A stretch of 23,049 nucleotides of DNA from CAVAWX01 sp963592385 (GTDB taxonomy: Bacteria > Actinomycetota > Coriobacteriia > Coriobacteriales > QAMH01). Both the position numbers and the translations under genes were made by a program. The notes beneath the pieces were generated by a model. It did not search any database. It was not told where the DNA came from and worked only from the letters and a program-made list of their open reading frames with translations. Positions 5,679 through 12,614 of the stretch are shown here, piece after piece; the stretch's first letter is position 1, and the number at the start of each line of letters is the position of its first letter. Location of the stretch: NCBI GenBank assembly GCA_963592385.1, contig CAVAWX010000025.1, positions 1-23,049 of the forward strand, given 5' to 3'.

Positions 5679-8045
5679 ATGATCAACGAATACAACAAAG
5701 ATCTGTACAAAACTGATGATTGGCGTTGGTACGAAGACGGTTATGAAGTGACCCGAACTTCCGTCTGGACAGGGCCTGGCTGCCACAACGGCTGCGGTGT
5801 CTTGACCTATGTCAAAGACGGCAAACTGGAGAGGGTTGAGGGCGACCCGAATTTCGCCTACAACCAAGGCAGGCTCTGCTTGCGCTGCCTGAACATGGTC
5901 GAGCAGATCTACAACCACGACCGCCTGAAGTGGCCGCTGCTCCTGGACGGCCCGAAGGGCTCCAACCAGTGGAAGCGCGTCACCTGGGACGAGGCCCTCG
6001 ACTTCATCGAGGAAGCCTTCGCGGACGTCTGCAAGATCATCAAAGACGAGTTCGGCGGCATCGGTCCTGAGGGCGTCGTCGCCCTGTCCGGCACCGGCCG
6101 CAACGCCATGTGGCAGGGCGCTATGGTCCTTCGCACGGCGTTCGGTTCCCCGAACATGTCCTTCGGCTTCCTCTCGGCCGACTCTTGCTACCAGCCGCGC
6201 ATGACCGCCAACCTGCTGCAGGAAGGCGATTGCTGGATTCTCGACAACGCGCAGCTGCACCCGGATCGCTACAACAACGAGGAGTGGGTGAAACCCGAGG
6301 TCGTCATCGTCTGGGCAAACCAGCCGCTGGCTTCCAACCCTGACGGTTTCGTGGGCCACTGGCTGATCGACCTCATGCGCATGGGCACCAAGTTCATCGT
6401 CGTCGATCCCGCCCTCACCTGGTTGGCCTCCAAGGCCGACATCTGGTTGCAGATCCGTCCCGGCACCGACTGCGCGCTCGCGCTCGGCTTCCTGAACGTG
6501 ATCATCAACGAGGACCTCTACGACCACGAGTGGACCGAGACCTGGACCTACGGCTTCGAGTCTTTGGTCGAGCGTGTCCAGGAGTACCCGACCAAGAAGG
6601 TCGCCGAGATCTGCTGGTGCGAAGAGCAGCTCATCATCGACGCTGCCCGCATGTACGCCGCGGCCAAGCCCGCCGGCATCCAGTGGGGTCTGGCCATCGA
6701 CATGCAGATTTCTGCTATGGAGGCCTCCAACGCCATCGACGACATGGTCGCCATCTGCGGCAACCTCGACGTCCCCGGCGGCAACGTGCTCGTTCGCTAC
6801 GCCTATAACTCCTCCAAGAAGTACGGCGCAGGCCTCGAGTTCATCTCCGAGGAGATGCTCGACCGCCGCATCGGCACGAGCCAGTCGCCCATCCACAAGG
6901 CCGGCTACACGCCCTTCATCCCGCCCGACCTGCTGGTCGAGGCCATGGAGACCGGCGTGCCCTACCGCCCGCAGCTCATCTGGGTCGAGCAGACCAACCC
7001 GATCGCCAACATGGCCGGCGACGCGCCTCGTGTCTACAAGGCGTGGAAGAAGGTCAAGTACACGGTCGTGGCCGACTACTACCTGACCCCGACCGCCGTG
7101 GCGTTCGCCGACTGCGTGCTCCCGATGGCCATGTCCGTCGAGCGCGATTCCTACCGCTCCTGGTGGCAGCCCCTGCGCACGATCACCGCGTCCGCGGGCC
7201 GCTACTACGAGTGCAAGTCCGACGAAGAGCTCGTCATGGCTATGGGCAAGCGCTTCAACCCCGAGTTCTACAACCAGTTCGAGACGACGGAAGACTTCCT
7301 CACCTGGATGATCCAGGACGAGGGCAACGGCGTCGACTACACCTTCGAGGAGCTCACCCACAAGGTTTACGACTGGTGGGATTGGAACGAGACCTACCGC
7401 AAGTACGAGAAGGGCCTGCTCCGCGAGGACGGCAACCCCGGCTTCGTCACCGCGACCGGCATGTTCGAGATCTACTCGCCGCTCTTCGACGTGTGGGGCT
7501 TCGATCCTCTGCCGCATCACATGGAGCCCTACGAGTCGCCGTATCGCACTCCCGAGCTCTACAAGGAGTACCCCTACATCTACACCTCCGGCCACCGTCA
7601 CATCGGCCTGTTCCACTCCGAGCACCGTCAGCTGCCGCATATGCGTCAGTTCCATCCGACGGCCATCGCCGACGTCTCTCCCGAGATCGCCGAGGAGCAG
7701 GGCATCAAAGAGGGCGACTGGGTGTGGTTCGAGAACCCGCGTGGCAAGTGCAAGCAGGTCGCGCACATCGCCCCGGGCTTGCTGCCCAACCTCGTCCGTG
7801 CGCGTCACGGCTGGTGGTTCCCCGAGGAGGAGGCTGCGGAGCCGCATCTGTACGGCGTGTTCGACTCCAACGCCAACAACCTGACCACCATGGGCGTCTA
7901 CGGGCCCACGCACTACGGCGCCCCGTACAAGTCCACTCTGTGCAAGTGCTACAAGGTCACCGAAGAAAACGATTGCAGCCCGAGCGCGGAGATCACGACC
8001 AAGCCCCTCAAGGGCTACCACTTCACTAGGTTCGAGGGGGTGTGA
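5679..8045 (+). CDS. Molybdopterin oxidoreductase large subunit, probable catechol dehydroxylase type
   Basis: A 788-residue member of the DMSO reductase family, which binds molybdenum through two MGD cofactors. The start at 5679 follows AGGGAGGGGAG. The N-terminal iron-sulfur region has Cys35, Cys39 and Cys67 in the usual C-x3-C-x27-C spacing, but Gly32 stands where the first cysteine belongs, and Cys70 is extra. The segment Ser-Ala-Asp-Ser-Cys-Tyr-Gln (166-172) is where the Mo ligand normally sits, so Ser169 or Cys170 is the likely ligand. The C-terminal MGD-binding domain follows Thr-Ser-Gly-His-Arg-His near residue 637. There is no Tat signal, so the enzyme should be cytoplasmic. The large subunit, small ferredoxin and MFS transporter match the layout known for soluble Gordonibacter catechol dehydroxylases, which remove one hydroxyl from catechols. 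The substrate cannot be read from sequence. Pyrogallol transhydroxylase is the closest alternative. Confidence 0.85.
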   Translation: MINEYNKDLYKTDDWRWYEDGYEVTRTSVWTGPGCHNGCGVLTYVKDGKLERVEGDPNFAYNQGRLCLRCLNMVEQIYNHDRLKWPLLLDGPKGSNQWKRVTWDEALDFIEEAFADVCKIIKDEFGGIGPEGVVALSGTGRNAMWQGAMVLRTAFGSPNMSFGFLSADSCYQPRMTANLLQEGDCWILDNAQLHPDRYNNEEWVKPEVVIVWANQPLASNPDGFVGHWLIDLMRMGTKFIVVDPALTWLASKADIWLQIRPGTDCALALGFLNVIINEDLYDHEWTETWTYGFESLVERVQEYPTKKVAEICWCEEQLIIDAARMYAAAKPAGIQWGLAIDMQISAMEASNAIDDMVAICGNLDVPGGNVLVRYAYNSSKKYGAGLEFISEEMLDRRIGTSQSPIHKAGYTPFIPPDLLVEAMETGVPYRPQLIWVEQTNPIANMAGDAPRVYKAWKKVKYTVVADYYLTPTAVAFADCVLPMAMSVERDSYRSWWQPLRTITASAGRYYECKSDEELVMAMGKRFNPEFYNQFETTEDFLTWMIQDEGNGVDYTFEELTHKVYDWWDWNETYRKYEKGLLREDGNPGFVTATGMFEIYSPLFDVWGFDPLPHHMEPYESPYRTPELYKEYPYIYTSGHRHIGLFHSEHRQLPHMRQFHPTAIADVSPEIAEEQGIKEGDWVWFENPRGKCKQVAHIAPGLLPNLVRARHGWWFPEEEAAEPHLYGVFDSNANNLTTMGVYGPTHYGAPYKSTLCKCYKVTEENDCSPSAEITTKPLKGYHFTRFEGV

Positions 8046-8047
8046 TT

Positions 8048-8458
8048 ATGCCTACAGCAGAAGAGATGAACCGCGGTTTCGACGCGATCGAGTACTGGGC
8101 GAACTTCAAGGACGCCAACGCCGAGGGCTCCACCCACGGCCTGCTGATCGACTACGAGTACTGCACCGAGTGCCACTCCTGCGAGGTCGCCTGCCAGATG
8201 CACCTTGGCCTGGCGCCCAACGAGTGGGGCATCAAGTGTGCGGAGTACGGCCCGATCAAAAACGTCAACGGCAAGTGGGAGTGGACTTATGTGCCCATCC
8301 CGACCGACCTGTGCGACGGTTGTGCGGACCGTGTGGAGCAGGGACGTCTGCCGAACTGCGTGCACCACTGCCAGTCCGGCGTGATGTTCTACGGCACCAT
8401 CGAGGAGCTTGCCAAGAAGGCCTCCGAGAAGAAGAAGATGGTCCTGTTCACGCTCTAA
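8048..8458 (+). CDS. Ferredoxin-type [4Fe-4S] electron-transfer subunit
   Basis: A 136-residue partner of the Mo enzyme. I place the start at the ATG at 8048, 7 nt after GAGGGGG, just beyond the large subunit's stop (8043-8045). A GTG at 8042 would overlap that stop. Two cysteine sets are visible: Cys39, 42, 45, 49 (C-x2-C-x2-C-x3-C) and Cys89, 92, 104, 108 (C-x2-C-x11-C-x3-C). This is the pattern of the DmsB/PsrB-type subunits but with two clusters instead of three or four, and the protein is much shorter than those. It has no signal peptide or membrane segment. It should pass electrons from a cytoplasmic donor to the Mo subunit. Tight coupling to the preceding gene argues for a one-to-one complex. 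The electron donor is not encoded in the window. Confidence 0.88.
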   Translation: MPTAEEMNRGFDAIEYWANFKDANAEGSTHGLLIDYEYCTECHSCEVACQMHLGLAPNEWGIKCAEYGPIKNVNGKWEWTYVPIPTDLCDGCADRVEQGRLPNCVHHCQSGVMFYGTIEELAKKASEKKKMVLFTL

Positions 8459-8479
8459 GCGTTTGGTTTCACCCTTTGC

Positions 8480-8503
8480 GGCCCGGGCAATCCCGCCCGG
8501 GCC
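8480..8503 (+). other. Perfect 9-bp GC hairpin between operon genes
   Basis: GGCCCGGGC (8480-8488) and GCCCGGGCC (8495-8503) pair exactly around a 6-nt loop. No T-run follows; instead the ribosome site AAAGGAGG of the 69-aa gene comes soon after. It probably protects the 3' end of the two-subunit message or lowers expression of the downstream genes rather than ending transcription. Confidence 0.6.
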
Positions 8504-8531
8504 TGGAGGTGAAAGAAAAAGGAGGAATAGC

Positions 8532-8741
8532 ATGTCTCAGCAAATGAAGGGCGGTTTCCGTCCGCCCCCAATCGGCAACATTCTGTGGAAGTGCCCGGAA
8601 TGCAACACCTTCAACGCGGCCGAGGCGGACACCTGCAAGAAATGTGGAGCGTCCAAGGTCATCACCGACGACATCGCCGGCGCGACCTACAAGCCCATTG
8701 ACGAGTCCGAGCGCAGGAACCAGGACAAGAAGTTCAAGTAG
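8532..8741 (+). CDS. Small zinc-ribbon protein, 69 aa
   Basis: The start is the ATG at 8532, 6 nt after GGAGG. Residues 21-38 hold one zinc ribbon, Cys21, 24, 35, 38 (C-x2-C-x10-C-x2-C), with Phe-Asn at its middle and Lys-Lys-Cys-Gly-Ala at its end. These details match the 85-aa protein at 5134. A Pro-rich stretch (Pro11-13) precedes the ribbon. The last 25 residues are charged and end in Lys-Lys-Phe-Lys. There is no membrane segment. Its place directly behind the two enzyme subunits suggests a role with them, such as maturation, electron delivery or complex assembly, but the sequence does not show which. Longer readings upstream have no ribosome site. Confidence 0.82.
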   Translation: MSQQMKGGFRPPPIGNILWKCPECNTFNAAEADTCKKCGASKVITDDIAGATYKPIDESERRNQDKKFK

Positions 8742-8941
8742 GCGCGAGTTTTCTCTCGCCTAGGAGGGCGGCCGAAGAGATGGACGGGTTTTTCAGCACG
8801 TTGTCTTTTCGGCCGTTTCCCGTTTGAAAAAAGCGGACCGCCCCGAGTTGTAGCAGAACTCGAAGCGGCCTCGCAAAAGCCATTGTTGCTCTACCCGTTT
8901 GAAAGCAAGTGATTTTGCATTTCCTCACTAAGGAGGGGGTT
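8739..8941 (+). other. Spacer before the transporter: hairpins and an 11-bp direct repeat
   Basis: An imperfect hairpin spans 8739-8762 (TAGGCG...CGCCTA with an inner CGAG/CTCG). CGAGTT (8844-8849) and AACTCG (8857-8862) form another around 7 nt. CCCGTTTGAAA occurs at 8819-8829 and 8894-8904, 75 bp apart. These could be operator or processing sites that let the transporter be set apart from the enzyme genes. I see no reliable promoter and no gene here. Confidence 0.45.
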
Positions 8942-10369
8942 ATGGCAGAAGCAAACAACGGTAAATTTACTATATCCCAAGCGGTCGATTCGCTCGGGGT
9001 GAGCAAGTTCACCATATCAATATTTTTCTTGGTCGGCATAGCCATGATGTTCGACGGCTACGACTACATGATCATCTCGTACACGAACACGCAGATCATC
9101 AACGACTTCTTCCCGTTGGCAAACTTCGGCGGAGACGTCGCAGCCCAAAACGCGGCCACCGCTGCGTTGAAGGGCGCCTTGTCGTCGTGGTCGACCATCG
9201 GCATCGTCGTCGGCTCGTTTTGCGCGGGCCCTCTGTCTGACCGTCTGGGCCGCAGGAAGGTTCTCACGGCTGGCACGTTCCTCTACGGCCTGTTCACCAT
9301 CCCGTGCATCTTTGCGCCGAGCTACGAGGCCTTCGCGGTCTTCCGCGTCATCGCCGGCCTGTTCCTCGGTGTGTGCACGCCCATCGTGACGACGCTGTTC
9401 ACCGAGTTCACCCCGACCAAGCAGCGTTCGTTCTTCATCACCTTCGGCATGGCGTGGATGATCGTCGGCTGGGTTCTGGCCGCCATCGTCGGCACCGTCA
9501 TCGTCCAGGTGACGACCTGGCACGTCTGCTACGCCATCGGCGCGTTCCCCGTCGTCTACGCGTTCATATTCGGGTTCTTCACGCCCGAGTCCGCGCACTG
9601 GATGTCGGTCAGGGGCAACACCGAGGGCGCCATCAAGACGCTCGAGCGCATCCAAAAGCGCGCGGGCAAGCCGATGCCGTTCGAGCTGAAGGCCGAAAAC
9701 ATCATCGTGCCGCCCGTCTCGGAGAAGGCCAGCCCGGCCGAGGTCTGGAAGGGCAAGTACCTCAAGACCACGATCGCGCTCGTCATCATCTACTTCGCGG
9801 GCAACTTCAGCATCTACGGCGTGAACGCCTGGCTGCCCTCGCTCATGCTCGAGGCCACCGGCGGCGCCGTCACCGCCTCCTACATGCTGGCCATGGCGCA
9901 AAACGCGGCCTCCGTCGTCGCGAACTGCACGACCGGCTACGTGTCCGAGGCCATCGGGCGCCGGCGCAATCTGGCGTTCGGCTACATTTTCGCCACGGCG
10001 ATGTGCATCATCACGGCTCTCGTGGTCATGCTGCCTGCCGAGTCGAGCTTCTGGCCGTACCTGATCGCCTTCGTCTTCATGGGCTTTGCCCTGAACTACG
10101 GCATCACGGCCGCGCAGCCCATGATGTCGGAATCCTATCCGACCGAGTTCAGGAACTCCGGCGTGGCGACCATCGTCGCCTTGGGCAAGTCGGCCGGCAT
10201 CCTGTCCCCGATCGTGCTCGGCGGTCTGAAGGCGGCGGGCTGGGCATTCACCCCGCTCATCGCGATTCTGGCCATCCCGATGTTCATCGGCTTCCTTGCC
10301 ACCTTCATGCTTCCGAAGGGCGCCAAGGGCATGGACATCGACGACATCGCGAGCGAGAACAACGACTAG
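8942..10369 (+). CDS. MFS transporter, aromatic acid:H+ symporter type
   Basis: A 475-residue protein. The start is the ATG at 8942, just after AAGGAGGGGG; a longer reading from 8909 has no ribosome site. About 12 membrane segments are visible. The first carries Asp38-Gly-Tyr-Asp41, the D-G-[FY]-D signature of the aromatic acid:H+ symporter family (PcaK, BenK and relatives). The MFS loop motif Gly-Pro-Leu-Ser-Asp-Arg-Leu-Gly-Arg-Arg-Lys lies at 96-106, and its second-half counterpart appears as Ser-Glu-Ala-Ile-Gly-Arg-Arg-Arg. It should bring an aromatic or catecholic acid into the cell with protons. Its position as last gene of the Mo operon, before a terminator, supports a role as substrate importer for that enzyme. 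Confidence 0.9.
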   Translation: MAEANNGKFTISQAVDSLGVSKFTISIFFLVGIAMMFDGYDYMIISYTNTQIINDFFPLANFGGDVAAQNAATAALKGALSSWSTIGIVVGSFCAGPLSDRLGRRKVLTAGTFLYGLFTIPCIFAPSYEAFAVFRVIAGLFLGVCTPIVTTLFTEFTPTKQRSFFITFGMAWMIVGWVLAAIVGTVIVQVTTWHVCYAIGAFPVVYAFIFGFFTPESAHWMSVRGNTEGAIKTLERIQKRAGKPMPFELKAENIIVPPVSEKASPAEVWKGKYLKTTIALVIIYFAGNFSIYGVNAWLPSLMLEATGGAVTASYMLAMAQNAASVVANCTTGYVSEAIGRRRNLAFGYIFATAMCIITALVVMLPAESSFWPYLIAFVFMGFALNYGITAAQPMMSESYPTEFRNSGVATIVALGKSAGILSPIVLGGLKAAGWAFTPLIAILAIPMFIGFLATFMLPKGAKGMDIDDIASENND

Positions 10370-10400
10370 TCCGCGTCTCTCGTTTCGCGCCGTCGAAGCT

Positions 10401-10444
10401 GCGGGCGTGTGGGGCAGGCTCCTCGCACGCCCGCTTCCTTTTCC
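10401..10444 (+). terminator. Rho-independent terminator after the transporter
   Basis: GCGGGCGTG (10401-10409) pairs exactly with CACGCCCGC (10426-10434), and a pyrimidine run with TTCCTTTT follows at 10435-10442. It lies 31 nt after the transporter stop, where the operon should end. Confidence 0.7.
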
Positions 10445-10457
10445 GGGTGCGCTTTTC

Positions 10458-10560
10458 GTGGTGAAGCGCGGGGGCGCAGGCGCGGGTGAAGCGGGTGCGG
10501 GAGTGCGGGGCGCGGGGCGTGGCGAAGCGGGCGCGGGGCGTGGATGCATCGTCGTGCCTT
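10458..10560. repeat. GC-rich irregular repeat spacer, core GGGTGAAGCGGG
   Basis: The spacer consists of degenerate units such as GTGAAGCGCGGG, GGGTGAAGCGGG (10484-10495), GCGGGGCGTGG and GCGAAGCGGGCG. The same 12-mer core occurs at 17615-17626 and, on the minus strand, at 2345-2356. No gene is apparent here. Confidence 0.65.
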
Positions 10561-10571
10561 GCGGCCGCGGC

Positions 10572-10633
10572 GCCTTGTGCCGCTGCTCCTTGCGGCTGCG
10601 GTGCCTTGTGCCGCTGCTCCTTGCGGCTGCGGT
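10572..10633. repeat. 31-bp tandem repeat, two identical copies
   Basis: Copies at 10572-10602 and 10603-10633 are identical and begin GCCTTGTGCCGCTGC. A shorter partial copy lacking the middle precedes them at about 10557-10571. The array sits between the transporter's terminator and the next gene's ribosome site. Confidence 0.88.
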
Positions 10634-10680
10634 GCGGAACATGGTGAAATACAGGGGTCTTCGAGAGGAAAGGTGCGTGT

Positions 10681-10983
10681 GTGCGCATGGGACTGTTCAA
10701 CACGAAGCCGGCAGACGTGCCGCAGATGCCGGAAAACCCCATAGTGTGCCCTTTTTGCGGCAACCGCTCGACCAGCGAGAAGTTCTGCTCGAGCTGCGGG
10801 GCCAAGTTCACCAAGGAGGTGCTGAAGGTGGCCTCGCGCGAGAAAGACGACACGCGCGACGACCGGATCGGGCCGTTTTCCACCAAGACCGCAAAACGCC
10901 TAGTGTGGGTGCTCATCATCGTGCTGATCGCGCTGTTCATCTTCTTCACCGAACGTCTGCGCGACAACCCCATGTTCAACTAG
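10681..10983 (+). CDS. Zinc-ribbon protein with C-terminal membrane anchor
   Basis: A 100-residue protein. I favour the GTG at 10681, 7 nt after AAAGG; the ATG at 10687 is the alternative and removes two residues. Cys23, 26, 36 and 39 form a zinc ribbon (C-x2-C-x9-C-x2-C), with Cys-Gly-Asn-Arg and Cys-Gly-Ala-Lys around it. A charged linker follows, and a single hydrophobic helix at about 74-90 is followed by a short basic tail. The layout is an N-terminal cytosolic ribbon on a membrane tether. This ribbon-plus-anchor form is common in small bacterial zinc-ribbon proteins of unknown role. It is separated from the Mo operon by a terminator and repeats, so it is probably an independent unit. 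Confidence 0.82.
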   Translation: MRMGLFNTKPADVPQMPENPIVCPFCGNRSTSEKFCSSCGAKFTKEVLKVASREKDDTRDDRIGPFSTKTAKRLVWVLIIVLIALFIFFTERLRDNPMFN

Positions 10984-11140
10984 ACATTCGTTCTTTTTTC
11001 GCCGCCACATGCTTTTTTGCGGCGCCATATGGCTGCGTGGGCGTGTCGCGCCTTCAAGGTTTCGCTCTCCTGGAAAATGACGCACATACGCCGTGGGGCA
11101 GCAGTGACGATGGCGCGTTGCGGGCTTCTTGACGCGGGCG

Positions 11141-12517
11141 TTATCGCAGGGTGCGCAACATGTGCACGGCGTCGTCGTCGGGGGCGCTGTAGTAGCCGGC
11201 CGTGCGCCCCACCTCGGTGAAACCGGCGCGTTCGTAGAGCTTGCGGGCGGGCGTGTTTTCCGCACGGACATGTAGCTGCATCGCCGCGCAGCCGTGGCTC
11301 GCCGCCTGCGTGCACGCGTGCTCGAGCAGCGCCGAACCCAAGCCCTTTCTGCGCGCGTCGGCGGCGACGGCTATGTGCATGATGGTCGCCAATTGCGTTT
11401 CTCCTGCTTCCCACCAGCCGACGTATCCCGCTATCTCGCCGCGTCCGTCGCGGGCGACGACGTAGTGCGCGGCCGGGTTGTGGCGCAGCTCCATAGCGTA
11501 GGCAAGCGGCGTCCACGGGTCGGGGAAGGCGCCCGCCTCGATGGCCATGACTTGCCCGAGTTCGGCTTCCGTCATGGGAGAGAGGGTGAAGGGGGAGACG
11601 CCCGCGCCGCCGCGCCTGTCGCTTTCACCGCGCCTGTTTGCCGCAGCGTCCACGTCGGACTTCGCGCCACCGCTCGCGTCACGTGTGCCGCCTGCATCGC
11701 GCGCACCGTTTTCACCCGCCGCGGGCTTGCGCGCCGCCACCATGAAGGTGTTCGAGCAGTGGTAGTAGTCGTCGCGCTCGAACAAGGCGCGCCACGCGTC
11801 CAGCAGGCGGGCCTGCTCGGCGGCTATCTCGGCCGGCAGTCCGTCGGGCACGTTCTTGCGGAAATAGGTGAAACGCTCGAAGAGATCCATGCGCTCGCCG
11901 CGGGTTTTTCCCAGGGTGTCGGTCGTGTGGATCGTCACGTGCGCGTCGGAAAAGCCCGCCGCGGCCAGCAGCGCGGGGCATTTCTGGCCGTTGTTGCGGT
12001 CGGTGTGGCGCGTGTGCGGTGTGCGGGGCGCGATCTCGGCCCCGTAGAGGGCGAAAAGCCGGCGCATGATGTGCTCGGGGTCGGGCCAGGACAGCTTGCA
12101 AGAATCGTCGAAGGTCTTGATGACGATGTGCCCGCCGGGTTTGAGCATCCGATACGCGTTTTCAAGCGCCGCCGCCTTGTCGCGCACATGCTGGAACACA
12201 TGCGAGAAGTAGACGAGGTCGAAGCTTTCCGCCGCGCCGGCCCAGCTCTCCGCCTCGCCTGCCTCCCAGGAAAAACGCGCATCGCCGGTCTGCGCGCGCG
12301 CCTCGTCCAGCGCGTCCTCGTCGGGGTCCACGCCCACGACGGCTGCGACGTTTGCGTAGCAGGAAAACTTCAGCACCGTGTTGAAGCCGTCGAAGCAGCC
12401 CATGTCGAGCACGCGGGCGCCCTCCACGGCGTCGAGCCCGATGCGCTCGAAGGCGGCGAAATCGCATGCCGCGCTGTCGCGGGCCACCTGGTCTATGCGC
12501 GCCTTGCCCCAGCCCAT
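11141..12517 (-). CDS. SAM methyltransferase fused to RimI-type N-acetyltransferase
   Basis: A 458-residue protein from the ATG at 12517, which AAGGAGG precedes at the right distance. The ATG at 12535 would place that site inside the gene. The N-terminal half is a class I methyltransferase: Val-Leu-Asp-Met-Gly-Cys-Phe-Asp-Gly (36-44, SAM motif I), an acidic end of strand 2 (Val-Asp-Pro-Asp) and Leu-Lys-Pro-Gly-Gly further on. A low-complexity Gly/Ala/Arg/Asp linker of about 50 residues follows. The last 150 residues are a GNAT domain with the acetyl-CoA motif Arg-Arg-Lys-Gly-Leu-Gly-Ser-Ala and the Glu-Asn-Thr-Pro-Ala-Arg-Lys-Leu-Tyr-Glu-Arg-Ala-Gly-Phe segment typical of RimI, which acetylates ribosomal protein N-termini. 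The methyltransferase substrate is unknown. RimI is normally a stand-alone protein of about 150 residues, so the fusion is unusual. Confidence 0.85.
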   Translation of the reverse strand: MGWGKARIDQVARDSAACDFAAFERIGLDAVEGARVLDMGCFDGFNTVLKFSCYANVAAVVGVDPDEDALDEARAQTGDARFSWEAGEAESWAGAAESFDLVYFSHVFQHVRDKAAALENAYRMLKPGGHIVIKTFDDSCKLSWPDPEHIMRRLFALYGAEIAPRTPHTRHTDRNNGQKCPALLAAAGFSDAHVTIHTTDTLGKTRGERMDLFERFTYFRKNVPDGLPAEIAAEQARLLDAWRALFERDDYYHCSNTFMVAARKPAAGENGARDAGGTRDASGGAKSDVDAAANRRGESDRRGGAGVSPFTLSPMTEAELGQVMAIEAGAFPDPWTPLAYAMELRHNPAAHYVVARDGRGEIAGYVGWWEAGETQLATIMHIAVAADARRKGLGSALLEHACTQAASHGCAAMQLHVRAENTPARKLYERAGFTEVGRTAGYYSAPDDDAVHMLRTLR

Positions 12518-12614
12518 GCCCGCCGCCTCCTTCATCTAGAAGCGTGTGCAGCGAACGCGTCGTTTGAGGTCCGCCCCTTCCAACGCGCCTGCCGCCTCCT
12601 TCACCGAAACGCGC

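Noticed and set aside
5467..5682. Small plus-strand frame in the leader, containing Gly-Phe-Thr-Arg-Arg-Glu-Arg-Asp-Val, which resembles the first helix of a LuxR domain
   Set aside because: The resemblance ends after a few residues, the recognition helix is missing and the frame runs through the nested hairpin; chance is the simpler reading.
5643..8021. A 792-codon open frame opposite the Mo enzyme
   Set aside because: The plus-strand product has clear cofactor motifs and a ribosome site; the opposite frame has none.
5679..8458. Pyrogallol-phloroglucinol transhydroxylase as the firm call
   Set aside because: The known small subunit is about twice as long with three clusters; here it has 136 residues and two clusters. 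The Asp-Ser pair at 168-169 keeps it as an alternative only.
10458..10633. CRISPR-like array
   Set aside because: Units are degenerate or directly adjacent, with no unique spacers of constant length and no cas genes.
9017..10642. A 541-codon minus-strand frame opposite the aromatic-acid transporter
   Set aside because: It has an Arg/Asp/Gly/His-rich shadow composition and no recognisable segment; the transporter is unambiguous.
10984..11140. CGCCGC ... GCGGCG stem between convergent genes as a bidirectional terminator
   Set aside because: T-runs lie before or inside the structure rather than after it in either direction.
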